64,000 nucleotides of DNA from NCBI RefSeq assembly GCF_000010665.1, contig NC_012796.1, positions 2,757,501 to 2,821,500 of the forward strand, written 5' to 3'. Under the pieces are notes generated by a model. That model did no database searches. It saw only the letters and a program-made list of their open reading frames with translations, and was not told the origin of the DNA. Below are positions 26,301 to 34,137 of the stretch, one piece after another. A program made the translations under genes and the position numbers. This DNA comes from Solidesulfovibrio magneticus RS-1. GTDB taxonomy: Bacteria > Desulfobacterota > Desulfovibrionia > Desulfovibrionales > Desulfovibrionaceae. Position 1 is the stretch's first letter. Every line of letters begins with the position of its first letter.

Positions 26301-29300
26301 CCATTCATGGGCCAGGGAGCCGGCCCCGGTCATCTTGGTGAGGTTGATGACCCCGTAATCCCGCTCATAATGGGCCTTGGCGCTGGAAAGCCCCCGGCCC
26401 CGCGCGCCGAAGGCCAGGGCCAGGTCGCCGTTCAGGGACAGCGCCCTGGGCGGCACATTCAGGATCTCGGCCAGATCCAGCAGGCCGTCATAGGCGTGGT
26501 TGAGCACTTCCTGGCGCTCGGCCTGGTCGTTCCAGTCCCCGAACTCCACGCCGCGAAAGCCGAACGTATCCAGGAAGTCCTGGCCCTTAGCCGGCCCTTT
26601 GCGCCGGAGCGCGCCTTTCCGGAAGACTTTTTCCGGCCGGGCCAGGATCTCCTCGCCAAAGCCGGTCCTGGTATTGAGGATGTCCTCGGCATGTTCCGCC
26701 ATATAGCGCTTGGCGTCTTCCTCGCTGGCGAATCCGTCCTTGATGACCACGGTCTTGCGGTCCGTGACCTTCCGGTAGATCTCCCAGGCCTCGCCGCGCC
26801 TACCGACCCGGTGCTTGAGCGACACGGCCGCCAGGGGAATGGCTGCTTCGGCCTCCTCCTTGGAGTCGAACTTGAATCTCCCGGTGCGCAACGTGCCTTT
26901 CTGGTCGGCAATGGACCAATAGGTTTTGTCTTCGCCCGAGCGGAAGCCGGTTTCACTGACCTGGACAGCGACAAATCGTTTCCGCCAGGCCGGGACGGTC
27001 TCGTCATTCCCGGGCAGCCGCACGCGCGGTCCGGTCGGCGTGGCCGTGTCCTTGCGCGAACCGCCGATCTTCTCGCCAAGGGTGAGGCCCAAGGTTTCGC
27101 CCGTGTCCGGAGCTGCCGTCTGAGGGATTGCTCCGGGCTGGCTTGCTGCGGCTACCTCCTGCCCCTGGCCGGTTACGGGCGCTTGCCCGGCAACGGTTCC
27201 GGCCTCCCCGGCCGGCGCAGCCGCCGGAGCCTGGACGCCCTGGGACGCCGCGCCGGAGGCCGGGACTTCCTTCGGAACTGCCGTGGGCGTTTTTGCAGCC
27301 CCGCCGACCACGGCATCATACGCCGACCGCAGCTGCGGTTCTTGCGTGTCGGCTATCGCCTCCAGGAAACCCAGCCGCGACTTCCGGCCCGGCTTGAGGC
27401 CAAGGGCCTTGCCCAGGGCGTTTTGCTGCTCACGCGAAAGCGCCTGCAAGGCCTGCCCCCGCGTCCTGGCGTTCATGGGGTGCGGCGGCTCCGGTGGGCG
27501 GCGCGCAGCCGCCACGGCCTCGTCCGGCGTCTTTCCGGCGGCGAGGCTGATCTGATGCACGTCGGAACCGGCAAGGGGGGTCAGCACCGCGTAATGCGGC
27601 GGCATCCCCGCGCCCATGACGTTGGCGACCTTGAACCCGTCATGGACGACCACCGGCAACGCGACCTCCCGATCGCCGGACAGGACCTTGGCCGTCTCAA
27701 CCTGCGCCGGCTGGCCGGAATCCTCCGGCACGCCTGGGGGTTCGACCGGCTTTTTCGCGTGGGGTGTCCCGGGAGCAACCGAAATGGCGGCGGGATTGGC
27801 CGGCCTTGCGGCATTGCCCTGGCCGCCCAGCCCAGGGGTTTGCGCTTCCGGGCTGGCGGTTTTGGGCTGTCCGGCAGCGACAGCGAGGTATCCAGCAACG
27901 TTTTGGACCTGTCCAACAATGCCGGCCGACGCCTGCTCCCCGATCTCCACCAGCGGAATTTCCCCAGTCGGCTGCGCGGCCGCCTCCTGGCGTGGGGCCT
28001 GGGGCTGTCCGGCAGCGGCAGCAAGATATCCAGCAACGTGGCCGACCTGTCCAATATCGTTCCGGAGCTGTCCAACAACGGCCGTTGTCGCCTTCTCCCC
28101 CACTTCCGCCAGCGGAATCTCCCCGGTGGGCAGCGCGGCCGGGGCAGCCGTTGCGGCATCCGGCCGGGCGGAAGCCTTTTGCCGGCCGTCCGTTAGGGAC
28201 GACAGGGCCGGAGCACCGGGGGGCACCGGGCCAGCGTCTTCCAGGAAGCTGTCGAGCCGGCCAGGAAACGGCGCGGCATGGGATTCCTGATAACGCCGTT
28301 CCACGGCGTCAGGTTCGTTCCAGCCCCGGGCCGCGTCTTCGGCCGTCACAATGGCCGCAACCAGCGCGTCGCTCTTGATCCGGTCCGGTTTGTCGATGCC
28401 CAGGCCGGCGGCCAGAGTGTTCAATTCGCTCTTGGCCAGGGCCGTCAGGGCGGCCGTCCGGTCCGGCCCGCCCAGAGCTTGGCCTGCCGTGGAGGTGTCC
28501 TGCGGGAGGGGCTGAGAGACTTCGGCCACAGGGGCTGCGCCGGCCAAAAAATCGTCCTGCCGTCCCGGAAAGGCGGCGGCGTGAGCCTCCCGGTAGCGCG
28601 CCTCCACGGCATCGGGCTCGTTCCAGGCCCGGGCCGCCTCTTCAGCCTGCAGCACGGCCGCCACCAGCGCCTTGCGCTTGATCCGGTCCGGCTTGGCGAT
28701 GCCCAGGCCGACGGCCAGGTCATTGAGCCTGCTCTTGGCCAGAGCCGTCAGCACGGCCGCCCGGTCCGGTCCGGACGGGGCGGCTGCTGCGGACTCCTCC
28801 GCCTGCGGCATGGATTCCGGCCCGGCCGGAGTCTGCTCGCCCCGGCGCGAGGCCTCGTTCTCCAGGGCCGCCAAGGCGTCGCGCAACTCCAGGCTCGGGC
28901 GCTCCTGGAACAACGCCCCGGCTCGTAACATGGCGGCCTGCAGATCCTCGTCGGAAAGCTGCCCAATGGCCTCGGGCTGGGCCGCTTCGCCGATGACCCG
29001 GGATTCCCGCCGCGCCCGGCGCGCACCGGGTGAAAAGTGTTCCGCCGCGCCGCCAAGCCCCATGGTGGCCAGGGTCGCCACGGTGGTTTGCGGAGCGATT
29101 TCGCCAAACGCCTCGCCCCAGGTCGGGGCCGCCTCGCGCAAACCCTGGCGGGCTTCGATGGCTCCCTGTTCATGCTGGGTCCAGGCTTCCGTGCCCAGCT
29201 CCACCGGAAGGTCCAGGCCGAGCTTGACCCCGGCCGTGGCCGCCGCCCGGGCCGCGCCGTTGCGAATAAAGGGCACGCTTTCGACCAGTTTGCCCACCGG

Positions 29301-29987
29301 CGTCTTGAGGATGCCCCAGGTCAGTGCGCTGCCCACGGCCTCGGGCACGGCCTCCCACAGGCCGTACAGGCTCGCGTCGGATTCGATGGCCTTTTTCGCT
29401 TCCTGCCACCGCTCTTCGGACATGGCGGGATCGGCCTCGAGCAGCCGCCGGCGCATGTCGTCCACGAACTGGTCCTTGGTCGCCCGGTAGCCCACGGCTC
29501 CGCTGGCCAACCCCGCGCCGGCCATGCCGGCAAGTGCCCCGGCCACGTTGCCCGCGCCGGGCACAACCGAGCCGGCCAGACCGCCAGCCAGGCCGCCGGC
29601 CACCATGGAGCCGGCCGAATAGCCCAGGTTTTGCAATCCTTCCTGGACGTCCCTGGCCTTGATGACGCCGAAAAGCTCCCGCTCCGCCTCCTGGGGCGGC
29701 AGGTTCCAGCGTTCCAGGTCCTTTTGCTGCCCGGTGATGGCCCGCCCGGCAAACGTCTCTTCGGGCCGCAACGGCACATCGCCGCCGCGCACGGCTTCTG
29801 CCACGGTCTTGGGCAGCACGTCGGCCACGGCCGAATAGAGCCCCTGGCCGATCACCTTGCCGGACAACCTGACGTCGCCCCAAAATCCGGGCTCCCCGGC
29901 ATCGGGCAGGCCGCCCACGCCTGCAGCGGCCGACCGCCGGGCCTGCTCCTGGGCCAATTCGGCATCAAGCCAGGCAAGATCCGCCAT
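20400..29987 (-). CDS. Giant polyvalent virion protein (two zincins, MuF_C)
   Basis: 3195 aa, the largest gene. A hydrophobic Gly/Ala segment (about 125-165) lies near the N terminus. Two ~80-aa SAP-like repeats (about 405-570, each with LNxLAxGLGIxKPDRIK) are followed by a Pro/Ala linker with duplicated PTGEIPL units. A first zincin has the HEWFH motif (about 1229), followed by an LPD1-like ELAARAFAAYVED segment. A second zincin has HEGRH (about 1826). A MuF_C-like domain (about 1990-2140) follows. The C-terminal third resembles LPD38, with a hydrophobic stretch near 2815-2850. Such polyvalent proteins are carried in the virion and enter the host with the DNA, where their domains protect the genome or act on host proteins. 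Start 29987 (MADLAW) directly follows the previous gene. Individual activities are inferred from motifs. Confidence 0.85.
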   Translation of the reverse strand: MADLAWLDAELAQEQARRSAAAGVGGLPDAGEPGFWGDVRLSGKVIGQGLYSAVADVLPKTVAEAVRGGDVPLRPEETFAGRAITGQQKDLERWNLPPQEAERELFGVIKARDVQEGLQNLGYSAGSMVAGGLAGGLAGSVVPGAGNVAGALAGMAGAGLASGAVGYRATKDQFVDDMRRRLLEADPAMSEERWQEAKKAIESDASLYGLWEAVPEAVGSALTWGILKTPVGKLVESVPFIRNGAARAAATAGVKLGLDLPVELGTEAWTQHEQGAIEARQGLREAAPTWGEAFGEIAPQTTVATLATMGLGGAAEHFSPGARRARRESRVIGEAAQPEAIGQLSDEDLQAAMLRAGALFQERPSLELRDALAALENEASRRGEQTPAGPESMPQAEESAAAAPSGPDRAAVLTALAKSRLNDLAVGLGIAKPDRIKRKALVAAVLQAEEAARAWNEPDAVEARYREAHAAAFPGRQDDFLAGAAPVAEVSQPLPQDTSTAGQALGGPDRTAALTALAKSELNTLAAGLGIDKPDRIKSDALVAAIVTAEDAARGWNEPDAVERRYQESHAAPFPGRLDSFLEDAGPVPPGAPALSSLTDGRQKASARPDAATAAPAALPTGEIPLAEVGEKATTAVVGQLRNDIGQVGHVAGYLAAAAGQPQAPRQEAAAQPTGEIPLVEIGEQASAGIVGQVQNVAGYLAVAAGQPKTASPEAQTPGLGGQGNAARPANPAAISVAPGTPHAKKPVEPPGVPEDSGQPAQVETAKVLSGDREVALPVVVHDGFKVANVMGAGMPPHYAVLTPLAGSDVHQISLAAGKTPDEAVAAARRPPEPPHPMNARTRGQALQALSREQQNALGKALGLKPGRKSRLGFLEAIADTQEPQLRSAYDAVVGGAAKTPTAVPKEVPASGAASQGVQAPAAAPAGEAGTVAGQAPVTGQGQEVAAASQPGAIPQTAAPDTGETLGLTLGEKIGGSRKDTATPTGPRVRLPGNDETVPAWRKRFVAVQVSETGFRSGEDKTYWSIADQKGTLRTGRFKFDSKEEAEAAIPLAAVSLKHRVGRRGEAWEIYRKVTDRKTVVIKDGFASEEDAKRYMAEHAEDILNTRTGFGEEILARPEKVFRKGALRRKGPAKGQDFLDTFGFRGVEFGDWNDQAERQEVLNHAYDGLLDLAEILNVPPRALSLNGDLALAFGARGRGLSSAKAHYERDYGVINLTKMTGAGSLAHEWFHALDHYLARQDTKASSEKVENKRGDQVFAASSSTGQDFLSHGASRKSQVREALRAAYEKLLADIAYKAEQYREDTEKAERFVSRARGTLERNLNDIRAGLAQEAQWGRKRAPATAEQLTRFDVLAEQLLRGDNLALEMRSNEAQGRQRSRFGSYRSSNDILDGLAAIYKEVRGRSGFNAERTGPFNSLAANVQDFARRAKMLEDARSQTEKTKQIPTEYRRAAYLMDQGRTSDYWSEPHELAARAFAAYVEDKAAQGGGRSDFLVYGANNAMLEFRLLNIRPYPEGAERKAINAAFDHFFATVKTKETGRGVAMFQRSDTVADRKPAAADPLVEQARGEAAIEKLLEDKTGEMVGMARPDLGDIVFIYGEPGKLNAKGRLVGGEGLAHLVEQRNLEGADGVSVARRMPAVIAHGQIVARQGEGTTGERVRIAYAGHTAVLSLYRHGNRQVWLLTGWENEDGGARVNLAAAYAPTGSGISRQEGASEANIISVEPEDKGQSLFSRSPFPAGTVAQAVAAELRQGLSQFPALQGIVDVYPSEADMPSDLREAVEEAGLSGRFHGVYDAETKRIALVAGNIPTVKAGQTAFVQTLLRHEGRHAGLDRVLGGSQEREEYMRKAAQAMPREVSHWLTRQGLDSTRETRAEAAEEILVAWAKDGTVHRALDRLLSKIAVWVRSIFPTLELTRAELRQLLAQADDFVDGKGLDFIAPLGQPLAAAPAFSRGDGASWAQQVDDFLGNRFLPHERLDLGGTPPVIGLLGGHDLPLQMTQAKANKILKGADAGGKHGVSPEVLQQLPQALERPVLVLKSATWTDSLVVVTELPHQDSFLVAAVHLNVREGRAEINEVASVYAKDAGPSWVARQIREGLLLYRDKTKVPGWQRSFGLQLPTEMPTRDKRKIFTEVDLVKYEQGLPPAGDAPRFSRAGDLAGAPSEKRELAPWLKDEATTTIRSFLPSVRELTRETGVLGKILRSPEYWQHPVLRRLYDIFRSRTDRAHEILHDAFDLGDGKTIASEARRILKDPQQRDILNEGVDYADVNEIGPEAMETWFADHGAKAETIGLWRAMRAAYDRLLDARLAAYRRLVDKARAGYARAVTRRLIEAGIPVEAARAFDAAAYNADRILADALAPYADKVKAVVAAARKDGVTIKGRLADVRLTDENGTTFSFAEMVERMGQLRGFYAPRLREAGDFVVRGRRTGTDGSEERFRAHKEWRRSAEKLRLEMARAGWAMDTVTRLEKLPEATQGVIKTLELAKTVETAVNQVGEDVEAGLVGEILEALADEVKARGFRSQSIRRSGRHGEVVQGYFKDAVERFSRYAGSTAYGLAKAEAAQKAATALFATDGQGLDIRKEGEVYRLAVDYLAENLRNAEAGDRVFALAKSMASLKYLGFNAKSALVNLTSMATSVPAALHAYAMAGKGGWARIGREIVRAMGDYLGLMAGRSGRLTAGERAFMAQARRESLDDPQFAREALSVYRDTAGQAWTWAMGKALLLFGATERLNRGATLLAGYRLARAAGTDHATAIARARETSDRAHGVYDRASQPSWAWGTKLGARLGQGWYIYKKYGHNYLQLIHELFGKKDHAAGVFALAAPAALAGLGGHVAMALAKGLLTAVGGDEDPEKWLYAVISRNLGGGAEDLARFGLLGLLAGADLSGSMTMIDAPDSWVDVLGPVGGLGKDLLQAMGYLAGGQPGRAAEKALPSGAAKILQGIREYRQGVTTGSNYPVLEEGGKPLRPTLGEAAAKAAGFRPLREARARAKASEAIAEESGYAAKRDALYARFRAFALDGGTDADERDALLAAINTFNADAAVLGGRVAPITRESLLRQADRLERPTKRERARLGGQAGPMAAETLDVGDFEDVGHPYQAVRRAYAEAKARQDALREAGDFQGAARLRHETRLPRLRLLVGQVQAVRADMAELRTSQLPPEDKATRLLMLRGREKRAMDRAAEAYKTLFGAREP

Positions 29988-29991
29988 GGCG

Positions 29992-31743
29992 TTACCTGCG
30001 GCCTGCGGCCACGGCCGGCTGCGGATCAAGGCCGAACATGGCGCGAATCCGCGCCTGCATCTGGGCGTTTTCCGCGTCCACGTCCCTGGCCCGAGCTTCG
30101 CCGGCCGCTTGCCGGCCACGGATGAACCGGGAAACGCTGCCCTCGAGCTGAAACCCCTCGGGCAACGGGTTGAAATTCTGGTCCGGGTTGCGGGTGGCGT
30201 CGCCCGTCTCGGCCGCGCCGTCGGCCGATTTCTCCAGGGCCGCTTGTTGTTCGGTCGTCAAAACCGTGCGGCCTGTCCTGGCCGTCGCCGCCGGTCGGCG
30301 CTCTTGCAAGCCCATGGGCGGGGTTTCGAAGTTTCGTTGCTGCAAACGGTAATTGCCGATGGCGTCAAGCTGCTCCTGCGTCAGGCTCGCCAAGTATTTC
30401 TGACGGTCGGCCTGGCTGAGCTTTCCCATGTAGTCGATGGCCCCGCCGGGAGTGAACTCGGGCGTGGGATTTTCAGCGTCGAGATACGCTTTCCGGGCCG
30501 CTTCCTGCGCCTGTTGCCAAGCCTTTCCCAGATTGACGAGGCGCAGCCCACCGGGCTGCATGGTATCGCCGGACGACGGACCGGTCACATAGTCCTTCTC
30601 CTCCAACGGAGCGTCAGGTAAACCGCCCTCACGAGGCAAGATGACGCCGTCCGGCGTCATGGCATTGCCCCCAGCCCCCGGCTTGCCCCCCGACCAGGGA
30701 GGCGTTCCCGATCCCTGCGACGCCGACCCTTCCTGCTTCGTCGCGGCATAGGGATATTCTCCCCGCCGCACCGCCTCGGCGTGACGGACGGCCGGATCGT
30801 TGGGCACGTTGGTGATGACCATGGCCATCTCCTCGGGTCTGGGCGGTTTCCAGCCCCGCACGGCCTCCGGCCCCTGATTGAATAACGTCCGCTGGTACAG
30901 AGTGGCGTAATCAGGATCTCCGGGGTTCGGCTGCAAACGCCCGGTAGCCGCGTCCATCTGGCGGTTTGCCAGTTCCTGGGGACTGAATCTCGGCTGCGAC
31001 AAACCCGAAACCGTACTGCCGACCTCTTCCAACCCCTTTGCCGTCGTGGGCATACGTCGACCCTGCGCATCCACGCCGGAAACGCGTTGAGGCTGGCCCG
31101 GGCCGGCCCCTTGCCCAAAGCCTTCGGGAAGTCCGCCGACACCAGACAAAAGCCGGCGCGTTTCGTCATGAGGGACGATTTCACCGCCTCTGGAAACAGC
31201 CATCACGGCAGGACCATCAAGCCCGAGAAGTGAAGGACTGGAACCGTCATCCGGGACAAACATCTCCAGCCCCTTTTCTCCCGCGATAAACGGCCGCAAG
31301 ACAGGCGGCCTGCCGCCAGAGCCGAACATCGGCGTGCTGGCCTTTTCCAGGTACGTTTGCAGCGGCGACAGGCCGAGCCTCGGGTAGTCCGTGGCCCAAT
31401 TAAAGCCCGGTGACGTGCTCCGCATCCCGGTTTCCGGGTCAAACGTCGTCAACGGCTTGGTGAGGGTCGCCCGCCGGTATTGATCCTCGGCCGCCGCTTT
31501 CACCCCCTCCAGCCCGAGCTGCGCCTGCCCCAACGTGAAATTCAGGCCGGCCACGCCCATCTGGCCGGCGTTGCGCAACGCCTGCTCATCCAGGCCGAAC
31601 TGGCCGTGCTGCTGTTGGAGCAGGGGCTGCTGGGCCACGGACAGCGCTCGGGAGCCCGCGTCCTGGGTCGTGGCATCGGCCTGCTGCTGCAAAATATCGT
31701 ACTTCCGCCGCAACGCGTTTTGGAAAAATTGCTGATCGGACAT
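29992..31743 (-). CDS. Putative internal virion/tail protein
   Basis: 583 aa. The N terminus is Gln-rich and helical (QQPLLQQQHGQFGLDEQALR). In the middle, FIAGEKGLEMFVPDDG and GGEIVPHDETRRLLSG resemble the AGE-G-E-x-V-P and G-x-I-x-P-x pattern near the C terminus of tape-measure and internal virion proteins. The last half is Pro/Gly-rich and poorly ordered. It lies 4 bp before the polyvalent gene and 9 bp after the coiled-coil protein gene, in the same late operon. A DNA-ejection or internal-core role is likely but unproven. Confidence 0.55.
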   Translation of the reverse strand: MSDQQFFQNALRRKYDILQQQADATTQDAGSRALSVAQQPLLQQQHGQFGLDEQALRNAGQMGVAGLNFTLGQAQLGLEGVKAAAEDQYRRATLTKPLTTFDPETGMRSTSPGFNWATDYPRLGLSPLQTYLEKASTPMFGSGGRPPVLRPFIAGEKGLEMFVPDDGSSPSLLGLDGPAVMAVSRGGEIVPHDETRRLLSGVGGLPEGFGQGAGPGQPQRVSGVDAQGRRMPTTAKGLEEVGSTVSGLSQPRFSPQELANRQMDAATGRLQPNPGDPDYATLYQRTLFNQGPEAVRGWKPPRPEEMAMVITNVPNDPAVRHAEAVRRGEYPYAATKQEGSASQGSGTPPWSGGKPGAGGNAMTPDGVILPREGGLPDAPLEEKDYVTGPSSGDTMQPGGLRLVNLGKAWQQAQEAARKAYLDAENPTPEFTPGGAIDYMGKLSQADRQKYLASLTQEQLDAIGNYRLQQRNFETPPMGLQERRPAATARTGRTVLTTEQQAALEKSADGAAETGDATRNPDQNFNPLPEGFQLEGSVSRFIRGRQAAGEARARDVDAENAQMQARIRAMFGLDPQPAVAAGRR

Positions 31744-31752
31744 GGCAACCCC

Positions 31753-33681
31753 CTAAACGCTGGCCGTGTAGTTATAGTTCGTGGATTCGCTGGTGGCCCT
31801 GCTCGTCGCCGTGCTGGTGCTTTTGACCTCGCTGGTTGATTCGCTCACGCTCTTGGCTTCGGACACGGATTCCGACCAGCTCGACCCTAGCGACACGGCG
31901 GCGTGGACCATGCTGCCGGCCGCTGCGAAGCCCTGGCCGGCCACCTGAGCAGCGGCCATAAGTCCTCGGCCTTGCAGATCGGCCTGGGCCTGGGTGCGTT
32001 GCAGCTCCAGCCCGGCTTCCTTGAGGGAGGCGTCCAGCCTGGCCTGCCATTTCTGCACCTCGGCCACGAGTTGCTGGATCTTGGCCTGATTCTCGGCCGA
32101 CACGCCGCTGACCTCGGCCTGAAACAGCGCCACCTGGTTGGCGGCATGGCGGGAAAGCGCCTCGGCCTGCCCGAGCCGGCCCTGCCATTCGGCCTGGAAG
32201 GCCTGGGTTTTCGCCGTGAAAAGCTGCACCCGCGAGGCGTTGAGCTGGCCGGCCACGTTGGCCCGGATCTCGCCGATCCTGGCCACGGCCCCGGCCGCCT
32301 CCACCTGCCCCTGGTAGGCCCGCACCTCGCTTTCAAACGCCTCGGCCCGGGCCTTTTCGCCAGTGATCCGGGCCACCCGGGCGTTGACCTGGGCCGTCAC
32401 CGCGTTCACCTGCCCGATGTAGGCCTGGACGGTCGTTTCAAAAGCCTGGATGCGCGCTTTATCCACCTCGGCGGCCACAGCCGCGCCTTCCATGCGCGCC
32501 TTGTAAATGCCGATAATCTCGCCCACGGCCTGGACCCTGGCGACATAGAGGGCCACGTCCTGCTGGCGCAGCTCGCCGCGAATCCGCGCCCCCTCCATGG
32601 CCGTCTTGAAGGCCTCCAGATCGGCCAGGGCCGCCCGGATGCGCGCCTCGAACACGGCCGCCTCGGCAGTAAAAGCCGCCACCTGGCAGTTAAAAAGCGC
32701 CACCCGGGCGTCCACTTCCTGATAAGCGAACTGCGCCGTGGCCTTGGCCGCCTCCAGGGCGCGGTCATTGCCCTTGTTGAACACGTCCAGGCACACGCCC
32801 ACCACGGCGGCCAGGGCCTTTTCCACGGCGAACTGACGGCTTTGCACCGACAGATCGGCCTTCTTGGCGGAAATCGTATTGAGAAGCCCTTCCAGGGACT
32901 TCTCGGCGTCCAGCTCCACCAGCCGGAGGCGCTCGTGAGCCTCGCCGGGCAGGCGCTCGTAGCCCATGGCCGAATACTCGGCCACGATCTCTTCCTTGCG
33001 GCGCTCCCGCTCGGCGACCACCCACCGCTCCTGCTGCTCGAACACCCGGCCCGTCTCCAGGATCGCGGCCACGTCGCCGCCGTTCTCCAGGTCCTCCAGC
33101 AACCGCTGGCGCAGGGCCGTCCACAGCGGGGACTCGAATGCCCCTTCCTCGTAGACGAATACCCGCCCCGGCGTTTCCATGTCGGGCAGCACCGGCCGCA
33201 CGCCCTCGAATTGCGGCTGGATGAGCGACGGCAGGGCCGGGATGTCCACGGCCTCGAAGACCGGAACCTCGGGCAGCTCCACGTCAGGATCGGCCGGCAA
33301 AGCCACATCGGCCACCGTCGGCGCGGGTCCAGGAGCCTCGGGCAACGTCAGGTCGTCAAACCCCGGGAAGTTCAGCTTCGGCGCTTCACCGGAAAAGATC
33401 GGCACCTCGACGTCCGTAATGGACGGCTCCACCAGCGCCGGAACATCCGGCGCGACCGGCCCGGCGACAACGGGCGCAGAGAGTCCAGGCGCGCCCGGCC
33501 GTTGCGTCAACGACACGCCGTCCGGCTCGCCTGACACATCAACCGATGGGTAGCCGCCGACAATGAACAGCGAGCCAAGACGCGCCATCGCCATATTGAC
33601 AGCCTGATACATGTCGCGCTGGTACTGCATCGCGCTCTGCTGGATCGTCCCAATCGCTCCACTGGCGTCGTTGCTAGCCAC
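31753..33681 (-). CDS. Long coiled-coil virion protein
   Basis: 642 aa, not recognised by family. Residues about 50-150 are Pro/acidic-rich with repeated D-V-x-L-P and E-V-P words. About 170-580 is Ala/Glu/Gln-rich and almost certainly one long helical coiled coil (for example AKATAQFAYQEVDARVALFN). The last ~45 residues are a Ser/Thr-Glu-Lys low-complexity tail (SESVSEAKSVSESTSEVKST) ending in YNYTASV. The helical rod and late-operon position suggest an internal or tail structural protein. Confidence 0.6.
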   Translation of the reverse strand: MASNDASGAIGTIQQSAMQYQRDMYQAVNMAMARLGSLFIVGGYPSVDVSGEPDGVSLTQRPGAPGLSAPVVAGPVAPDVPALVEPSITDVEVPIFSGEAPKLNFPGFDDLTLPEAPGPAPTVADVALPADPDVELPEVPVFEAVDIPALPSLIQPQFEGVRPVLPDMETPGRVFVYEEGAFESPLWTALRQRLLEDLENGGDVAAILETGRVFEQQERWVVAERERRKEEIVAEYSAMGYERLPGEAHERLRLVELDAEKSLEGLLNTISAKKADLSVQSRQFAVEKALAAVVGVCLDVFNKGNDRALEAAKATAQFAYQEVDARVALFNCQVAAFTAEAAVFEARIRAALADLEAFKTAMEGARIRGELRQQDVALYVARVQAVGEIIGIYKARMEGAAVAAEVDKARIQAFETTVQAYIGQVNAVTAQVNARVARITGEKARAEAFESEVRAYQGQVEAAGAVARIGEIRANVAGQLNASRVQLFTAKTQAFQAEWQGRLGQAEALSRHAANQVALFQAEVSGVSAENQAKIQQLVAEVQKWQARLDASLKEAGLELQRTQAQADLQGRGLMAAAQVAGQGFAAAGSMVHAAVSLGSSWSESVSEAKSVSESTSEVKSTSTATSRATSESTNYNYTASV

Positions 33682-33684
33682 CGG

Positions 33685-34137
33685 CTACCCCCTTCCCCGT
33701 CGGCCCAGGGACTCCAGTTCCAGGTCGATGCCGGTCACGGCAAAATCCCCGCCGTCGCCCTCGATGCGCCACTGCGCCTCGCGGCCCGGGCCGCCGCCGC
33801 CGCCGCGCAGGGAGAACGCCCCGCGCCCGGTGCGCAGGGCCTCGCGCCACTCGCCGTCGCCCAGGCGCACCGACAGCGCCAGGCTGTCCTGGCCGCTGCC
33901 CAGGATCGAGGCCGACCGCGCCCGCTTGAAAGCGTCGTCGCCGCCGTCCGTGCGCGGCCCCTCCACCACCGGGCAGATGGGTTCGCCCGCGTCGTCGTCG
34001 CCGCCGACCCGATACAGCCCGTCCGGCGTGGTGCCGTAGACCAGGCCGCCAAGCGTCAGAAAGCTCGTAAAGGGCTGGTTGGTGAACTGGCTCGCCGCGC
34101 CGGCATCGGCGGCGTAGACCAGACAAAGCGTGTTCAT
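33685..34137 (-). CDS. Hypothetical late phage protein
   Basis: 150 aa, not recognised. Beta-rich, Gly/Asp-rich, with a SFLTLGGLVYGTTPDGLYRV stretch like a beta-propeller blade and a GDGEWREALRTGRGAFSLRG segment. Start 34137 overlaps the stop of the transglutaminase-like gene (ATGA), with GAGG upstream. Likely part of the tail or adsorption apparatus by position. Confidence 0.6.
   Translation of the reverse strand: MNTLCLVYAADAGAASQFTNQPFTSFLTLGGLVYGTTPDGLYRVGGDDDAGEPICPVVEGPRTDGGDDAFKRARSASILGSGQDSLALSVRLGDGEWREALRTGRGAFSLRGGGGGPGREAQWRIEGDGGDFAVTGIDLELESLGRRGRG

Noticed and set aside
31903-33534. 543-aa open frame opposite the coiled-coil gene
   Set aside because: His/Leu/Gly-rich shadow of the GC-rich coding strand; no start signal.
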